Shown: positions 7,542-16,521, counted from the stretch's first letter. The stretch is 39,542 bases of DNA from Tessaracoccus sp. SD287 (GCF_017355265.1 NZ_JADIJQ010000030.1:1-39542); one strand, 5' to 3'. Program-made: numbers and translations. The notes: generated by a model from the sequence alone, not told the origin.

Positions 7542-9092
7542 ATGACTGCTGGCCCCTACCTGCTCGGCATTGACATGGGCACCGGCGGTGCTCGCGCCGG
7601 CGTCTTCGACACCGACGGCAACGAGCTCGCCTCGGTCGCGACCGAATGGTCGACGAACTTCCCCCGTTCCGGGCGCGCCGAACAGAGCCCCAAGGAATGG
7701 TGGAAGTGCATCGTCACCTCGGTGCGCGGCGCCGTGCAGAAGTCCGGCGTGCCGGCAGAGGCGATCGTGGGCATTGGCGTGGACTCCACCTCCGCCACGG
7801 TGGTGGCGGTGGACCGGAACAACAATGTGCTGTCCCCGGCCCTGCTCTGGATGGACGTCCGGGCCGCGGCCGAGGCCGACGAACTCGCCGCCACCGGCGA
7901 CCAGGCCCTGCAGTACTCCGGCTTCGGACCGGTTTCGGCCGAGTGGGGCGCACCCAAGGCCATGTGGATCCGCAAGAACCAGCGCGAGATCTTCGACGAG
8001 GCCGCCGTGATCGCCGACTGCACCGACTGGCTGGTCAACCGGCTCACCGGCGAATGGACCATGTCGATCAACCACGCCGCAGCCAAGTACTTCTACGACT
8101 CCGACAACGGTGGCTGGCCCACCAGCCTGTATGAGAAGGCTGGCGTCGCAGAAGTGCTCGACAAGTTCCCCAAGACACTGCTGCCGATTGGCGCCAAGGT
8201 GGCCGGCCTGTCGCTGGCCGCCGCCAACGAACTGGGCCTCAAGCGCGACACCCCCGTCGCGGAGGGCGCCATTGACGCCTATGCCGGTGCCATCGGTCTC
8301 GGGGTGGTGGAGCCCGGCAAGATGGCCCTGATCACCGGTTCCAGCCACGTCATGATCGGTCAGTCGCGCACCCGCCTGCACGCCAAGGGTCTGTGGGGCT
8401 CGTTCACCGACGCCATCATCCCCGGCGAGTACACCGTCGAGGGCGGTCAGTCGTCGACCGGCTCGGTGGTGGCGTGGTTCAAGAACAACCTCGCACCCAA
8501 GGCCATGGCCAAGGCCCAGCAGACCGGACGCGACCCCTACGAAGTGCTCAACGAGGAAGCCGAGAAGCTGCAGATCGGTTCGGACGGACTGGTGCTGCTC
8601 GACCACTTCCAGGGCAACCGTGCCCCCTACTCCGATGCCCGCTCCCGCGGCGTCTTCTGGGGCCTGTCACTGGGCCACACCGAGTTCCACATGTACCGCG
8701 CCATCATCGAGGGCATCTGCTTCGGCACCGAGTCGATCTTCCAGACCATGCGTGACAATGGCTACCCGCCCGAGCAGATCGTGGTCTCCGGTGGCCCGGC
8801 CAAGTCAGACTTCTGGATGCAGATGCACTCCGACGTGTCGAACGTGCCCATGGTCTTCACCCGCAACACCGAGGGGCCGATCCTGGGCTCCGCGATGATG
8901 GGTGGCATCGCCGCGGGCCTCTTCGACGACCTGCCCAGCGCTGCCTCGTCCATGGTGCACACCGTCAAGGAGATCCAGCCCAACCGCGAGGCCCACGAGT
9001 CCTACCAGTACTACTACCAGGCCTACCTGGACACCTATCCCGCGATGAAGGAGCTCATGAACAACATGGTGCGCCACATCGACGGCAATTGA
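7542..9092 (+). CDS. FGGY-family carbohydrate kinase
   Basis: This 516-residue protein phosphorylates a sugar or ketose/polyol with ATP in the cytoplasm. The N-terminal FGGY domain opens with YLLGIDMGTGGARAGVFD (phosphate-1 loop) and contains GIGVDSTSATVV. The C-terminal domain has LITGSSHVMIG, the family signature region and the adenosine motif IVVSGGPAKSDFWMQM with GPILGSAMMGG. Length fits ribulokinase- and xylulokinase-like members. The start ATG is preceded by AGAAGGAG with 6 nt spacing. The next gene, a GatD-like dehydrogenase, begins 36 nt later and the regulator overlaps that, so this is a three-gene operon. The pairing suggests a polyol is oxidised to a ketose and then phosphorylated, or that a ketose from another source is used. 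The exact substrate cannot be read from sequence. Confidence 0.9.
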   Translation: MTAGPYLLGIDMGTGGARAGVFDTDGNELASVATEWSTNFPRSGRAEQSPKEWWKCIVTSVRGAVQKSGVPAEAIVGIGVDSTSATVVAVDRNNNVLSPALLWMDVRAAAEADELAATGDQALQYSGFGPVSAEWGAPKAMWIRKNQREIFDEAAVIADCTDWLVNRLTGEWTMSINHAAAKYFYDSDNGGWPTSLYEKAGVAEVLDKFPKTLLPIGAKVAGLSLAAANELGLKRDTPVAEGAIDAYAGAIGLGVVEPGKMALITGSSHVMIGQSRTRLHAKGLWGSFTDAIIPGEYTVEGGQSSTGSVVAWFKNNLAPKAMAKAQQTGRDPYEVLNEEAEKLQIGSDGLVLLDHFQGNRAPYSDARSRGVFWGLSLGHTEFHMYRAIIEGICFGTESIFQTMRDNGYPPEQIVVSGGPAKSDFWMQMHSDVSNVPMVFTRNTEGPILGSAMMGGIAAGLFDDLPSAASSMVHTVKEIQPNREAHESYQYYYQAYLDTYPAMKELMNNMVRHIDGN

Positions 9093-9128
9093 CCCGTCCC
9101 TAGTTGAATGACCCACACGGAGGAAAGC

Positions 9129-10184
9129 ATGACCGGCACAATGACCGCAGCAGTAATGCACGCGGTGGGCGACATCCGCATCGAACAGGTGGACATTCCC
9201 ACCCCTGGCCCCGGCGAGGTGTTGATGAAGGTCGCCTTCTGCGGGGTGTGCGGCTCGGACCTCAGCCGCATGTTCGAGTCGGGACCGCACAAGCTGCCGC
9301 TGATCTGCGGCCACGAGTTCTCGGCCTGGGTCGCGGAACTGGGTGAGGGTGTCACCGACTTCGAGGTCGGCGACCTGGTCACGGTCCCGCCGATGCTGCC
9401 CTGCTTCGAGTGCCCGCCGTGCGTGCAGGGGGAGTTCAGCCTGTGCGAGGACTACGACTACTACGGCTCCCGTCGTCACGGCGCCTACACCGAGTACGTC
9501 GCGGGCCCCGCCCGGCTGCTGCTCAAGGTTCCCCAGGACCTCGACCCGCGGGCAGCCGCCATGGTCGACCCGGCCGCGATCGCCCTGCACGCCATCTACC
9601 GGACGAAGCTGGGCATCGGGGACCGCGTCGCCGTGCTCGGCGGCGGCGGCCCGATCGGACTGTTCTCGGTGCAGTGGGCCAAGCTCGCCGGTGCCGGCGA
9701 GGTCGTGGCCATCGACGTGTCGGCGGAAAAGGCCGCGCTGGCGCTCGAGGCGGGCGCCGACCATGCCACCTCCTCGGAGGCGGAACTCGAAGCCCTGGTC
9801 GGTGACGGCTTCGACCTGGTCATCGAGACCACCGGCGTGGCGCCGGTGGCCGACCAGGCCGTCCGGATCACCGCCCGCCACGGCCAGGTCGTCCTGATCG
9901 GCATTCCCCACACCGACGTGGTCCTGAAGGAGAAGACCTGGGCGCGGTTGATGCGTCTCGAGATCGACATCCTGGGGTCATGGAACTCGTTCTCGGCACC
10001 GTTCCCGGGCAAGGAGTGGCAGACGACGGTGGCCAAACTGGCCTCCGGCGAACTGAAGTGGGAGTTCATGATCACCCACACCGAGCCCGTCGAGCGGGTG
10101 CCCGAACTCATCGGCCAGATGGCGCGCCGCGAGGTCGTCTCGTCCAAGGTGTTGTTCTACCCGAGTCCGAAGAAGGATGCGTGA
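9129..10184 (+). CDS. Zinc-dependent polyol (phosphate) dehydrogenase, GatD-like
   Basis: This 351-residue medium-chain dehydrogenase oxidises a secondary alcohol with NAD. Catalytic zinc residues fit Cys41 (VCGSD) and His62-Glu63 (CGHEF). The structural zinc cysteines are 92, 95, 98 and 106 (PCFECPPCVQG, LCEDY). The Rossmann motif is VAVLGGGGPIGLFSVQWAKL. Several stretches closely resemble galactitol-1-phosphate 5-dehydrogenase as I remember it: CGSDLSR, LPCFECP, YGSRRHGAYTEY and GSWNSFSAPFPGKEW. The ATG at 9129 has GGAGGAAAGC in front. Because the partner is an FGGY kinase and no PTS is present, the substrate may be an unphosphorylated polyol rather than galactitol-1-phosphate. The stop overlaps the GTG of the regulator. 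Confidence 0.88.
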   Translation: MTGTMTAAVMHAVGDIRIEQVDIPTPGPGEVLMKVAFCGVCGSDLSRMFESGPHKLPLICGHEFSAWVAELGEGVTDFEVGDLVTVPPMLPCFECPPCVQGEFSLCEDYDYYGSRRHGAYTEYVAGPARLLLKVPQDLDPRAAAMVDPAAIALHAIYRTKLGIGDRVAVLGGGGPIGLFSVQWAKLAGAGEVVAIDVSAEKAALALEAGADHATSSEAELEALVGDGFDLVIETTGVAPVADQAVRITARHGQVVLIGIPHTDVVLKEKTWARLMRLEIDILGSWNSFSAPFPGKEWQTTVAKLASGELKWEFMITHTEPVERVPELIGQMARREVVSSKVLFYPSPKKDA

Positions 10185-11146
10185 GCCCTGCCAGTACTGA
10201 GCGTGACCACCTGCTGCTGCGCGTGTGCCAGTTGCACTACGAGCAACAACTCACCCAGCAGCAGGTGGGCGACCGCCTGCACCTGACCCGGTGGCAGGTG
10301 GGTCGCATGCTCAAGGAGGCCTTGGGACGGGGCATCGTCCGGATCGAGATCGTCCACCCCGGGGCCCGGGCGCACACCATGGAGTCGGAGCTGGTGCGCC
10401 TGTCCGGCCTGCAGGAGGCGATCGTGGTGCCGGGCGAAACCGACCCCGTGGCCACCCGCCAGGCCGTGGCCCAGGCTGCCGCCGAGTACCTGGCCGACCT
10501 GCCCGTCGCCCCGCGCACCCTGGCCGTGTCGTGGGGCCAGACCATGAGCGACCTGGCCAGGGCGATCCCACCGTCCTGGGCCCAGAACGTCACCGTGGTC
10601 CAGGCCAACGGCGGGCTCAGCCGTCCCGGGCCGGGCGACCCGGCCGCCATCATCACCTCACTGGCCCGGCAGTCCCGCGGGTCGACCGTCTTCCTGCCGG
10701 CCCCCGCCATCGTCGAGTCGCCGGTGCTCGCGCAGGCGCTGCTGCGGGAGCCGTCCATCGCCGAGGTCACCAGCGTCGCCCGGGACGCGGACGTGCTGCT
10801 GTTCTCGTTGGGGGCGGTCAGCCACGAGTCGGTGCTGGTGAAGTCGGGCTGCCTGCTGCCGGGCGACGTCGAGATGTTGCTGGAGCGCGGGGCGGTCGGC
10901 GACGTCGTGGGCCGGTTCATCGGCCCGGACGGCACCCCCATCAGCCCCGAACTCGAGGCGCGCAGCGTCGGGCTGACCCTGGTCGACGTGAAGAATGCGA
11001 AGCTGGCCGTCGCGGTGGCGGCGGGTGAACAGAAGCACCGGGTCGCCGAGGCCTGCCTGCGTCGGGGCCTGTGCCACGTATTGGTCACCGACGAGGACAC
11101 CGCCGCCCACCTGACCAGACGACTGCACGACGAGCCGCTCCGCTGA
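10181..11146 (+). CDS. SorC/DeoR-type sugar-binding transcriptional regulator
   Basis: This 321-residue protein has an N-terminal helix-turn-helix (LTQQQVGDRLHLTRWQVGRML, about residues 24-44). It is followed by a SorC-type sugar-phosphate-binding domain (AVSWGQTMSDLARAIP, VVQANGGLS, LFSLGAVSHESVL, GDVVGRFIGPDGTPI). SorC members respond to phosphorylated sugars made by their own operon. The start is a GTG at 10181 overlapping the dehydrogenase stop as GTGA, with AAGGA upstream, so translation is coupled. It probably controls the kinase-dehydrogenase operon in which it is the last gene, through sites upstream of 7542. Confidence 0.9.
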   Translation: MSPASTERDHLLLRVCQLHYEQQLTQQQVGDRLHLTRWQVGRMLKEALGRGIVRIEIVHPGARAHTMESELVRLSGLQEAIVVPGETDPVATRQAVAQAAAEYLADLPVAPRTLAVSWGQTMSDLARAIPPSWAQNVTVVQANGGLSRPGPGDPAAIITSLARQSRGSTVFLPAPAIVESPVLAQALLREPSIAEVTSVARDADVLLFSLGAVSHESVLVKSGCLLPGDVEMLLERGAVGDVVGRFIGPDGTPISPELEARSVGLTLVDVKNAKLAVAVAAGEQKHRVAEACLRRGLCHVLVTDEDTAAHLTRRLHDEPLR

Positions 11147-11175
11147 CCTGACCGGTGCGGGGACCCGCCGGGCGT

Positions 11176-11829
11176 TCAGCTGAGGGGGGTCCCGTCGCCC
11201 ACGGTGAAGCGGCAGTTGGCGTGCTGCGGGTTCTCGATCTCGTCCAGGACCGCGATCGCCATGGTGCCGGTGGTGGTGTGCGAGCCGCCGTCGGGGGCGA
11301 CCAGCAACTCGTCGCGGCCGAGCACCGGGGTGGTGGCCGGGCCGGGCTCGAAGACGGCCGAGGGCGAGATGCCGACCCAGTTGGCCCCGCCAATGGCCCG
11401 CAGGTAGTCCAGCTCGTGCACCTGGGCGCGCGGAATCGCGATCCACGACTCGGCGCCGGGAATGTGGGCAATGTCCTGCAGGAACTGGTGGCGGTCAGCA
11501 CCGGTGACCAGGCTGCCAGCGCCCAGGATGAACACCAGTCGCGGTTCCAGGCCGTCGGCGGTCTCGACCAGGTGACGGGCCAGGTCGACGTGGCGGTAGG
11601 CCTGGTCGGGGCCGGTGCCAAAGGCATTGACCACGACGTCGAAGCTCAGCAGGTCGCGGTGGGTCAACTCGAAGGCATCACGAACGACGACGGTGGCATC
11701 GGCACCGAGCACCTCGGCGGCACGCGCGGCGTCACGCACGAGGGCGACGACCTCGTGGCCGCGGGCAACGGCCTCGGCGTGGATGTCGCGCCCGGCCTTG
11801 CCGGTCGCGCCGATGATGCCGATCTTCAT
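11176..11829 (-). CDS. NAD(P)-dependent oxidoreductase, NmrA/YwnB-like SDR
   Basis: This 217-residue cytosolic protein has a single Rossmann fold of the atypical short-chain dehydrogenase type. MKIGIIGATGKAGRDIHAEAVARGH carries the GxxGxxG nucleotide motif at the very N-terminus, with LGADATVVVRD and VVVNAFGTG following. There is no clear YxxxK catalytic pair, which fits NmrA-like or epimerase-like members whose reactions vary. The start ATG at 11829 has AGGAGA 4 nt upstream. It converges on the regulator gene, with a 29-bp gap, and diverges from the pseudouridine synthase. A TAGGAT hexamer at 11873-11878 (minus strand) could be its -10. The physiological substrate is unknown. Confidence 0.8.
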   Translation of the reverse strand: MKIGIIGATGKAGRDIHAEAVARGHEVVALVRDAARAAEVLGADATVVVRDAFELTHRDLLSFDVVVNAFGTGPDQAYRHVDLARHLVETADGLEPRLVFILGAGSLVTGADRHQFLQDIAHIPGAESWIAIPRAQVHELDYLRAIGGANWVGISPSAVFEPGPATTPVLGRDELLVAPDGGSHTTTGTMAIAVLDEIENPQHANCRFTVGDGTPLS

Positions 11830-11909
11830 GAATTCTCCTGGCTCGGTGGAACTGGTCGGGGGAAGCGGGTCGATCCTACAGTGGCCGGGCTGACCGGCGA
11901 CGCCGCACC

Positions 11910-11915
11910 TAGACT
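11910..11915 (+). promoter_or_regulatory. Likely -10 box giving a leaderless mRNA
   Basis: TAGACT ends 6 nt before the ATG of the pseudouridine synthase gene at 11922, and no ribosome site is visible. A start of transcription at or next to the A of ATG is therefore likely, as is common in actinobacteria. The -35 region is weak. Confidence 0.45.
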
Positions 11916-11921
11916 GAACGG

Positions 11922-12866
11922 ATGCCCCCCAAGTCCCCGCTGCCGCCCCGCTTCGGCCTGCAGGCCGCATGGATGCGCACGCCTGACCGCGACCCGCTGC
12001 GCCCTGCGCCCTGGGCGACGCTGGGGGAGTACCTGCGTGAACGATTTCCCGCGGTCGGGCTGGAGGGCCTTGAACGGATGCTGTGCCGCGGCGACTTCGT
12101 CGACCAGCAGGGCAACGTGCTCACCGGCGCGGAGCCCTACACCCCGCACACCTTCGTCTGGTTCCACCGCGAACTGCGCGACGAGCCGGAGGTGCCCGGC
12201 GAGATCAGCGTGCTGTACCGCGACGAACGCCTGGTGGTCGTCGACAAACCGCACTTCCTGGCCAGCATTCCGCGCGGACGACACATTCGTCAGTCGGTGG
12301 TGGTCCGGATGCGCCAGCAGCTCGGGCTGCCGGAGCTCGGCCCGGCGCATCGGCTCGACCGGCAGACCGCCGGGGTGCTGGTGCTGACCACCGAGCAACG
12401 CTGGCGGGCGCCCTACCAGGACCTGTTCGCGCGCCGGGTGGTCACCAAGACCTACCACGCCATCGCCGGGTACGACCCGCACCTGGCGCTGCCGCGCACG
12501 GTCGAGTCCCACATCCACAAGGACCGCGGCATCATGCAGGCCTTCGAGCTGCCCGATCGTGACCCCAACTCCCGCACCCTGGTCGAACTGGACGAGGTGG
12601 GCCCACCCGATGGCCGGGGCCGGCGTTGGGCCCGCTACACGCTCAGCCCGCACACCGGGAAGACTCACCAGCTGCGGCTGCACCTGAACTCGCTGGGCAT
12701 CCCCATCAGGAACGACCCGCTGTACCCCACCGACCTCGGTCGGGAACTGGACGACTTCACCGACCCCCTGCAGCTGCTGGCGGCGAGCCTCGAGTTCGTC
12801 GACCCCGTCGACGGCAGCCGGCGCAGGTATGACTCCATGCGGCGGCTGCAGCTGCCGACCACGTAG
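11922..12866 (+). CDS. RluA-family RNA pseudouridine synthase
   Basis: This 314-residue enzyme would convert uridine to pseudouridine in rRNA or tRNA. The family motif is AHRLDRQTAGVLVLT with catalytic Asp146. It is preceded by ERLVVVDKPHFLASIP and followed by VTKTYHAIAGY and the C-terminal GKTHQLRLHLNSLGIPI, all standard for RluA. The N-terminal 90 residues (LGEYLRERFP, LERMLCRGDFVDQQGNVL) look like a diverged S4-like RNA-binding segment, as in RluA/RluC/RluD. The ATG at 11922 follows a -10-like TAGACT closely, so the mRNA may be leaderless. The target position cannot be told from the sequence. Confidence 0.92.
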   Translation: MPPKSPLPPRFGLQAAWMRTPDRDPLRPAPWATLGEYLRERFPAVGLEGLERMLCRGDFVDQQGNVLTGAEPYTPHTFVWFHRELRDEPEVPGEISVLYRDERLVVVDKPHFLASIPRGRHIRQSVVVRMRQQLGLPELGPAHRLDRQTAGVLVLTTEQRWRAPYQDLFARRVVTKTYHAIAGYDPHLALPRTVESHIHKDRGIMQAFELPDRDPNSRTLVELDEVGPPDGRGRRWARYTLSPHTGKTHQLRLHLNSLGIPIRNDPLYPTDLGRELDDFTDPLQLLAASLEFVDPVDGSRRRYDSMRRLQLPTT

Positions 12867-12909
12867 CGTGGGGGGCCCCGGCCACCCGCCTGAACTGACA
12901 GGACACCCC

Positions 12910-13692
12910 ATGCATCCCGGTACCCCTGCCCGCATCCTCACCCTCGTCCTGGTGCTGCTGGCCCTGGGCACCGCCTTCCTCGGCTCGGGGGCGGTCATCG
13001 GCACACCGGTCAACGAGGCTGCGGGGGGTTGGCTGGCAGCCGACTCCACGGCCATCGCACCCGCCGGCGGTGCCTTCAGGATCTGGTCGGTGATCTACCT
13101 CGGGCTGCTCGGCTACGCCGGCTGGCAGCTGTTCCGACGATCCGACAGCGACCGTCACCTTGCCGTGCGCCGCTGGGTGCTGGCGGGCATCGTGCTGAAC
13201 TCGGTCTGGTTGGGCACCGTGCAGCTGGGATGGTTGGCGGCCAGCGTGCTCGTCATCGCCGCGCTGCTGGCCTGCCTGGTCCGCGTGCTCGTGATGCTGT
13301 CGCGCGAGGCGCCCCGCGACTGGCTCGAGGCCCTGCTGCTGGACGGCGTCCAGGGTCTCTACCTCGGCTGGGTGCTGGTCGCGACCCTGGCCAACATCGC
13401 CGCGGCGCTCGCCTCCACCGGCTGGTCGGGTGCCCCCTTGGGCCCGGTGAGCTGGACGATCCTGCTGCTGGTGGTGGCGGCCGCGCTCAGCGTGGCCCTG
13501 GCCGTTCGACTCGGCGGACGGCTCGCGCCGGCGCTGGCCACCGGGTGGGGTCTGGCCTGGATTGGCGTGGCTCGCAGCAGCGGGGTCGGTCTCCAGTCCA
13601 CGGCGATCAGCCTCACCGCCTTCGTGGCGGCCCTGGTGGTGCTCCTGGCCGCGGTGGGGTGGCGCTGGCGGATCGGCCGCCGGCGAGCCTGA
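12910..13692 (+). CDS. TspO/MBR-related membrane protein (tryptophan-rich sensory protein family)
   Basis: This 260-residue protein has about seven to eight hydrophobic helices, more than the five of classical TspO. It belongs to the actinobacterial group annotated as tryptophan-rich sensory protein. Characteristic stretches are AFRIWSVIYLGLLGYAGWQLF, LNSVWLGTVQLGWL, GLYLGWVLVATLANIAAAL and ATGWGLAWIGVA. The first helix carries a TPVNEAAGGWLAADST loop. The ATG at 12910 starts 44 nt after the pseudouridine synthase stop, so the two may share a transcript. No ligand or activity can be read; TspO itself binds tetrapyrroles. It converges on the DUF368 gene, with 16 bp between them. Confidence 0.75.
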   Translation: MHPGTPARILTLVLVLLALGTAFLGSGAVIGTPVNEAAGGWLAADSTAIAPAGGAFRIWSVIYLGLLGYAGWQLFRRSDSDRHLAVRRWVLAGIVLNSVWLGTVQLGWLAASVLVIAALLACLVRVLVMLSREAPRDWLEALLLDGVQGLYLGWVLVATLANIAAALASTGWSGAPLGPVSWTILLLVVAAALSVALAVRLGGRLAPALATGWGLAWIGVARSSGVGLQSTAISLTAFVAALVVLLAAVGWRWRIGRRRA

Positions 13693-13708
13693 GCCCGGCC
13701 CGGGGGCC

Positions 13709-14665
13709 TCAGTCGAGGACCACCTCGACGGGGGCCTCGGTGTCACGTGCGTCGCTGACCCGGTCCTCGACCTTGCTGAACAGCCAGCTGGCGACCACTC
13801 CGACCAGCAGCAGCGCCACCGCGAAGATGATGGCCGGCAACAGCGAGAGTCCCTGCTTGGCCAGCCCCTCGTCCCCGAAGGCCGGGAACACCACGGTCGG
13901 GAAGATCGCCAGCGACGACCCGACGACCATGCCCAGGATGAAGTGGTACATGCCGGCGTAGTGCCGATCGAAGGCCCACGCGGCGCCCTTGGCGAAGAGC
14001 AGCACGCAGGCGATCAGGCCGATCACCAGCGGGATGATGACGGTCATGTCGAAGGCGGCGATGCCGGCGGCCATCTTGTCGTAGAGGCCGAAGTAGATCA
14101 GGAAGTTGGACGGGCTCATGCCCGGCACGATCACGCCCAGACCGATCAGCGCCCCGGAGCCGAACCACGCCGGGATGCTGGGGGCCACGTTGAGGGCCAG
14201 CGAACCACCCACGATCATCACCACGAAGATGGCGACGGCGGAGGCGACCATGATGGCCCAGTGCAGCGGCTTGCGACCCTGCTTGCCGGCGGTGCGGAAC
14301 AGCGAGGGGAAGGTGCCGATCACGAAACCAATGAACAGGCAGATGAACTGCGCCTCGAAGCGCCCGAAGGCTGCCTCGACGACGATCGAGAACAGCACGA
14401 TGCCGATGCCGGCACCGATACCGACCGGGATGAAGTAGCGGACCTGCGACCAGAACTTGTGGAATGGCCGGGACAGGAACCGGATGATCGGGTCATAGAT
14501 GCGGAAGATCACGGCCAGCACCCCACCGGACAGTCCGGGCAGGATGAATCCGATGCCGACCAGGATGCCCTTCACCAGGCGCGTCAGCCAGGCTCCGACG
14601 GAGTCCTTCTCGTCGAGATAGGCGTAAATCGCATCCGTCGTGGGTGTCGTGGTGGATTGGGTCAT
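13709..14665 (-). CDS. DUF368 polyprenyl-phosphate transporter (PopT-type)
   Basis: This 318-residue polytopic protein has about eight to nine helices arranged as two halves. Each half carries a re-entrant motif: PGLSGGVLAVIFRIYDPIIRF near residue 44 and PGMSPSNFLIYFGLYDKM near residue 175. This is the DUF368 signature. Published work on DUF368 (PopT) proteins implicates them in returning undecaprenyl phosphate across the membrane for reuse in wall and capsule synthesis. Here that would support both peptidoglycan synthesis and the polysaccharide pathway at the left end. The ATG at 14665 has AAGGAT in front. It follows the DUF2332 gene on the same strand with a 101-bp gap that contains a TAGGAT hexamer (minus strand), a possible own promoter. 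Confidence 0.85.
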   Translation of the reverse strand: MTQSTTTPTTDAIYAYLDEKDSVGAWLTRLVKGILVGIGFILPGLSGGVLAVIFRIYDPIIRFLSRPFHKFWSQVRYFIPVGIGAGIGIVLFSIVVEAAFGRFEAQFICLFIGFVIGTFPSLFRTAGKQGRKPLHWAIMVASAVAIFVVMIVGGSLALNVAPSIPAWFGSGALIGLGVIVPGMSPSNFLIYFGLYDKMAAGIAAFDMTVIIPLVIGLIACVLLFAKGAAWAFDRHYAGMYHFILGMVVGSSLAIFPTVVFPAFGDEGLAKQGLSLLPAIIFAVALLLVGVVASWLFSKVEDRVSDARDTEAPVEVVLD

Positions 14666-14766
14666 GCTGATCCTTGCTGCGAAGTGCGGGACTGGGAAGA
14701 GTTCAGTGCGGGGTGGAACGCGAGCGTGGTGCGTGCTCCCGCGCCATGGTGCGCCACGATCCTAGG

Positions 14767-15849
14767 TCACAGCACCCAACCGGCGTGTCCGTCGGCCTGG
14801 TAGAGGGGCTGCCCGTCCAGGCTCACCACGAAGCTGCCGCGGCGCAGACGGCGCCGGAAATGCGGGCGGGCGTCCAGCGCCTCGACGATCTGCGGCACGA
14901 CGAACTGGCCCTCATTGCTGACCCAGCGGATGTCCCCGGCGCGGACCTTGGCCAGCATCCGCTCGGCGAAGGCGCCCCGGTCGGCGGTCGACAGATAGGC
15001 CAGCACTGCGCCGTGGACGATCACGGGCAGGTAGTCGCGGGGCACCAGGCGCAGCACCTCGTCGATCGCCGCCGGGTCGGTGATGTCGTGACGCAGGACG
15101 AGCACCGGGTCGTGCTGGGCGGCGTCAATGGCGTGGTCGAGCCGGGTCAGCCGGTGGCTCTGACCCGGCCAGATCAGGGTGCGCAACCATTGGGCGTCGT
15201 CGGGACGGGTCGGGTCGAGCGGGTTCAGGTCCACCCCCAACCGCCACTGGATCGGGGGCAACTGGCGGGGTACGACGATCGGGGGCACCTCGTCCGGGGC
15301 GGGGCGGTCAGTGTGGTCCTTGACCATGACGGTGATCACCGGACGATCAGTGGGCCCGAACTCGCTGATCACCTGGTGGTCACGACCCACATAGCGGTAG
15401 CGCCACGAGTGGGGGTGCAGGGTCAGCCCCGCCGAGGCACCCACCTCGATCAGGGCCAGTTCCCGTCCGGTCTCGGCGGCGATCTGCTGCAGGGCCGGCA
15501 GCAGCACCGCCAGCCGACCGGCCTCGTTGGTCTGGGTGTGGCGGCGGGCCGTGATGGCGCGGACCTGGTCCCAGTGGGCCAGCAGCGAGGCCCGCAACCG
15601 CTGGTACTCGTCGTCGCGGGCCGAGCGCTGGTGCGGGTCGACCAGGTCGGGGTCGGCCACCCGGGCCGCCGCGAACACCAGGTTGGGCTGGCGTTCGCGG
15701 CTCGGCAGGGTCTCGATCAGGGCGATGATGGTGGGGTCGACCGACACCCCGAAGGCCCAGGCCTGCATCACCTCGGAATGGTGGCTGGTCTCCCGCTCGG
15801 CGAACCGTGCGTAGCGCTCGGCCACGTCCTCGGTGTCTGCGGGTTCCAT
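14767..15849 (-). CDS. DUF2332 family protein
   Basis: This 360-residue soluble protein matches the actinobacterial/alphaproteobacterial DUF2332 family. Its N-terminus is AERYARFAERETSHHSEVMQAWAFGVS. The core LIEVGASAGLTLHPHSWRYRY resembles the SAM-binding loop of class I methyltransferases, and QTNEAGRLAVLLPAL is typical of the family. VIVHGAVLAYLS and IRWVSNEGQF follow in the C-terminal half. No reaction is established for this family as far as I know. The ATG at 15849 has GTGAGG 2 nt upstream. It lies 45 bp downstream of the metallo-beta-lactamase-fold gene, so the mscR operon may read into it. Confidence 0.8.
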   Translation of the reverse strand: MEPADTEDVAERYARFAERETSHHSEVMQAWAFGVSVDPTIIALIETLPSRERQPNLVFAAARVADPDLVDPHQRSARDDEYQRLRASLLAHWDQVRAITARRHTQTNEAGRLAVLLPALQQIAAETGRELALIEVGASAGLTLHPHSWRYRYVGRDHQVISEFGPTDRPVITVMVKDHTDRPAPDEVPPIVVPRQLPPIQWRLGVDLNPLDPTRPDDAQWLRTLIWPGQSHRLTRLDHAIDAAQHDPVLVLRHDITDPAAIDEVLRLVPRDYLPVIVHGAVLAYLSTADRGAFAERMLAKVRAGDIRWVSNEGQFVVPQIVEALDARPHFRRRLRRGSFVVSLDGQPLYQADGHAGWVL

Positions 15850-15894
15850 GGCCTCACCCTACGTTTGGTGACGGGTTTCGGGGCGGGGACGGGC

Positions 15895-16521
15895 TCAGTG
15901 CCCGCGGTCGATCCAGACCTGGCGGTGGGGGGCCTCGGCGCCGATGGTGGTGTCATCGCCATGGCCGGTGTGCACGACGGTGTCGTCGGGCAGCGTCAGC
16001 AGTTTGTCGGTGATGGACTCCATGATCGTCTCGAAGCTGCTGAACGAGCGCCCCGTCGCTCCCGGACCGCCCTGGAACAGGGTGTCGCCGCTGAACAGGA
16101 CCCCCAGCGCCGGGACGTGCAGACAGCAGGCGCCCGGGGAGTGCCCCGGGGTGTGCAGCACCGTCAGGGTCACCCCGGCCACCTCGAGCTGGTCACCGTC
16201 GGCCAGGGAGACGTCGGGGCCCTCGACGTGCACGTCGTCCCACAGCATCCGGTCGTCAGGGTGCAGGTAGGTGGGGGCCCCGGTGGCCTCGGCCAGTTCG
16301 CGGGCGACGCCGATGTGGTCGTCGTGGGCGTGGGTCAACACGATGCCGCGCACGGTCCGTCCGGCCACGACGTCCAGGATCGCGGCGGCGTCGTGGGCGG
16401 CGTCAATGATGAGGCACTCCTGGTCGTCGCCGAGGACCCACACGTTGTTCTCGACGTCCCAGGTGCCGCCGTCCAGGCTGAACGTTCCCGAGGTCACGGC
16501 CTTGTCGATGCGCGCGCTCAC
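15895..16521 (-). CDS. Metallo-beta-lactamase-fold hydrolase paired with mscR
   Basis: This 208-residue binuclear-zinc hydrolase has the motifs THAHDDH (His64, His66, Asp68, His69), [15 protein letters not shown] and [11 protein letters not shown], the glyoxalase II-like pattern. The start is a GTG at 16521 overlapping the mscR stop as GTGA, so translation is coupled. The same pair, mycothiol-dependent formaldehyde dehydrogenase plus MBL protein, is found in mycobacteria (Rv2259-Rv2260, from memory). An S-formylmycothiol hydrolase role, completing oxidation of formaldehyde to formate, is the natural inference but is not shown by the sequence. The longer open frame to 16692 is an artefact of reading inside mscR. 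Confidence 0.88.
   Translation of the reverse strand: MSARIDKAVTSGTFSLDGGTWDVENNVWVLGDDQECLIIDAAHDAAAILDVVAGRTVRGIVLTHAHDDHIGVARELAEATGAPTYLHPDDRMLWDDVHVEGPDVSLADGDQLEVAGVTLTVLHTPGHSPGACCLHVPALGVLFSGDTLFQGGPGATGRSFSSFETIMESITDKLLTLPDDTVVHTGHGDDTTIGAEAPHRQVWIDRGH

Noticed and set aside
7323..8606. 427-codon minus-strand open frame
   Set aside because: It is antisense to the FGGY kinase and crosses the metallopeptidase start. No motifs are present.
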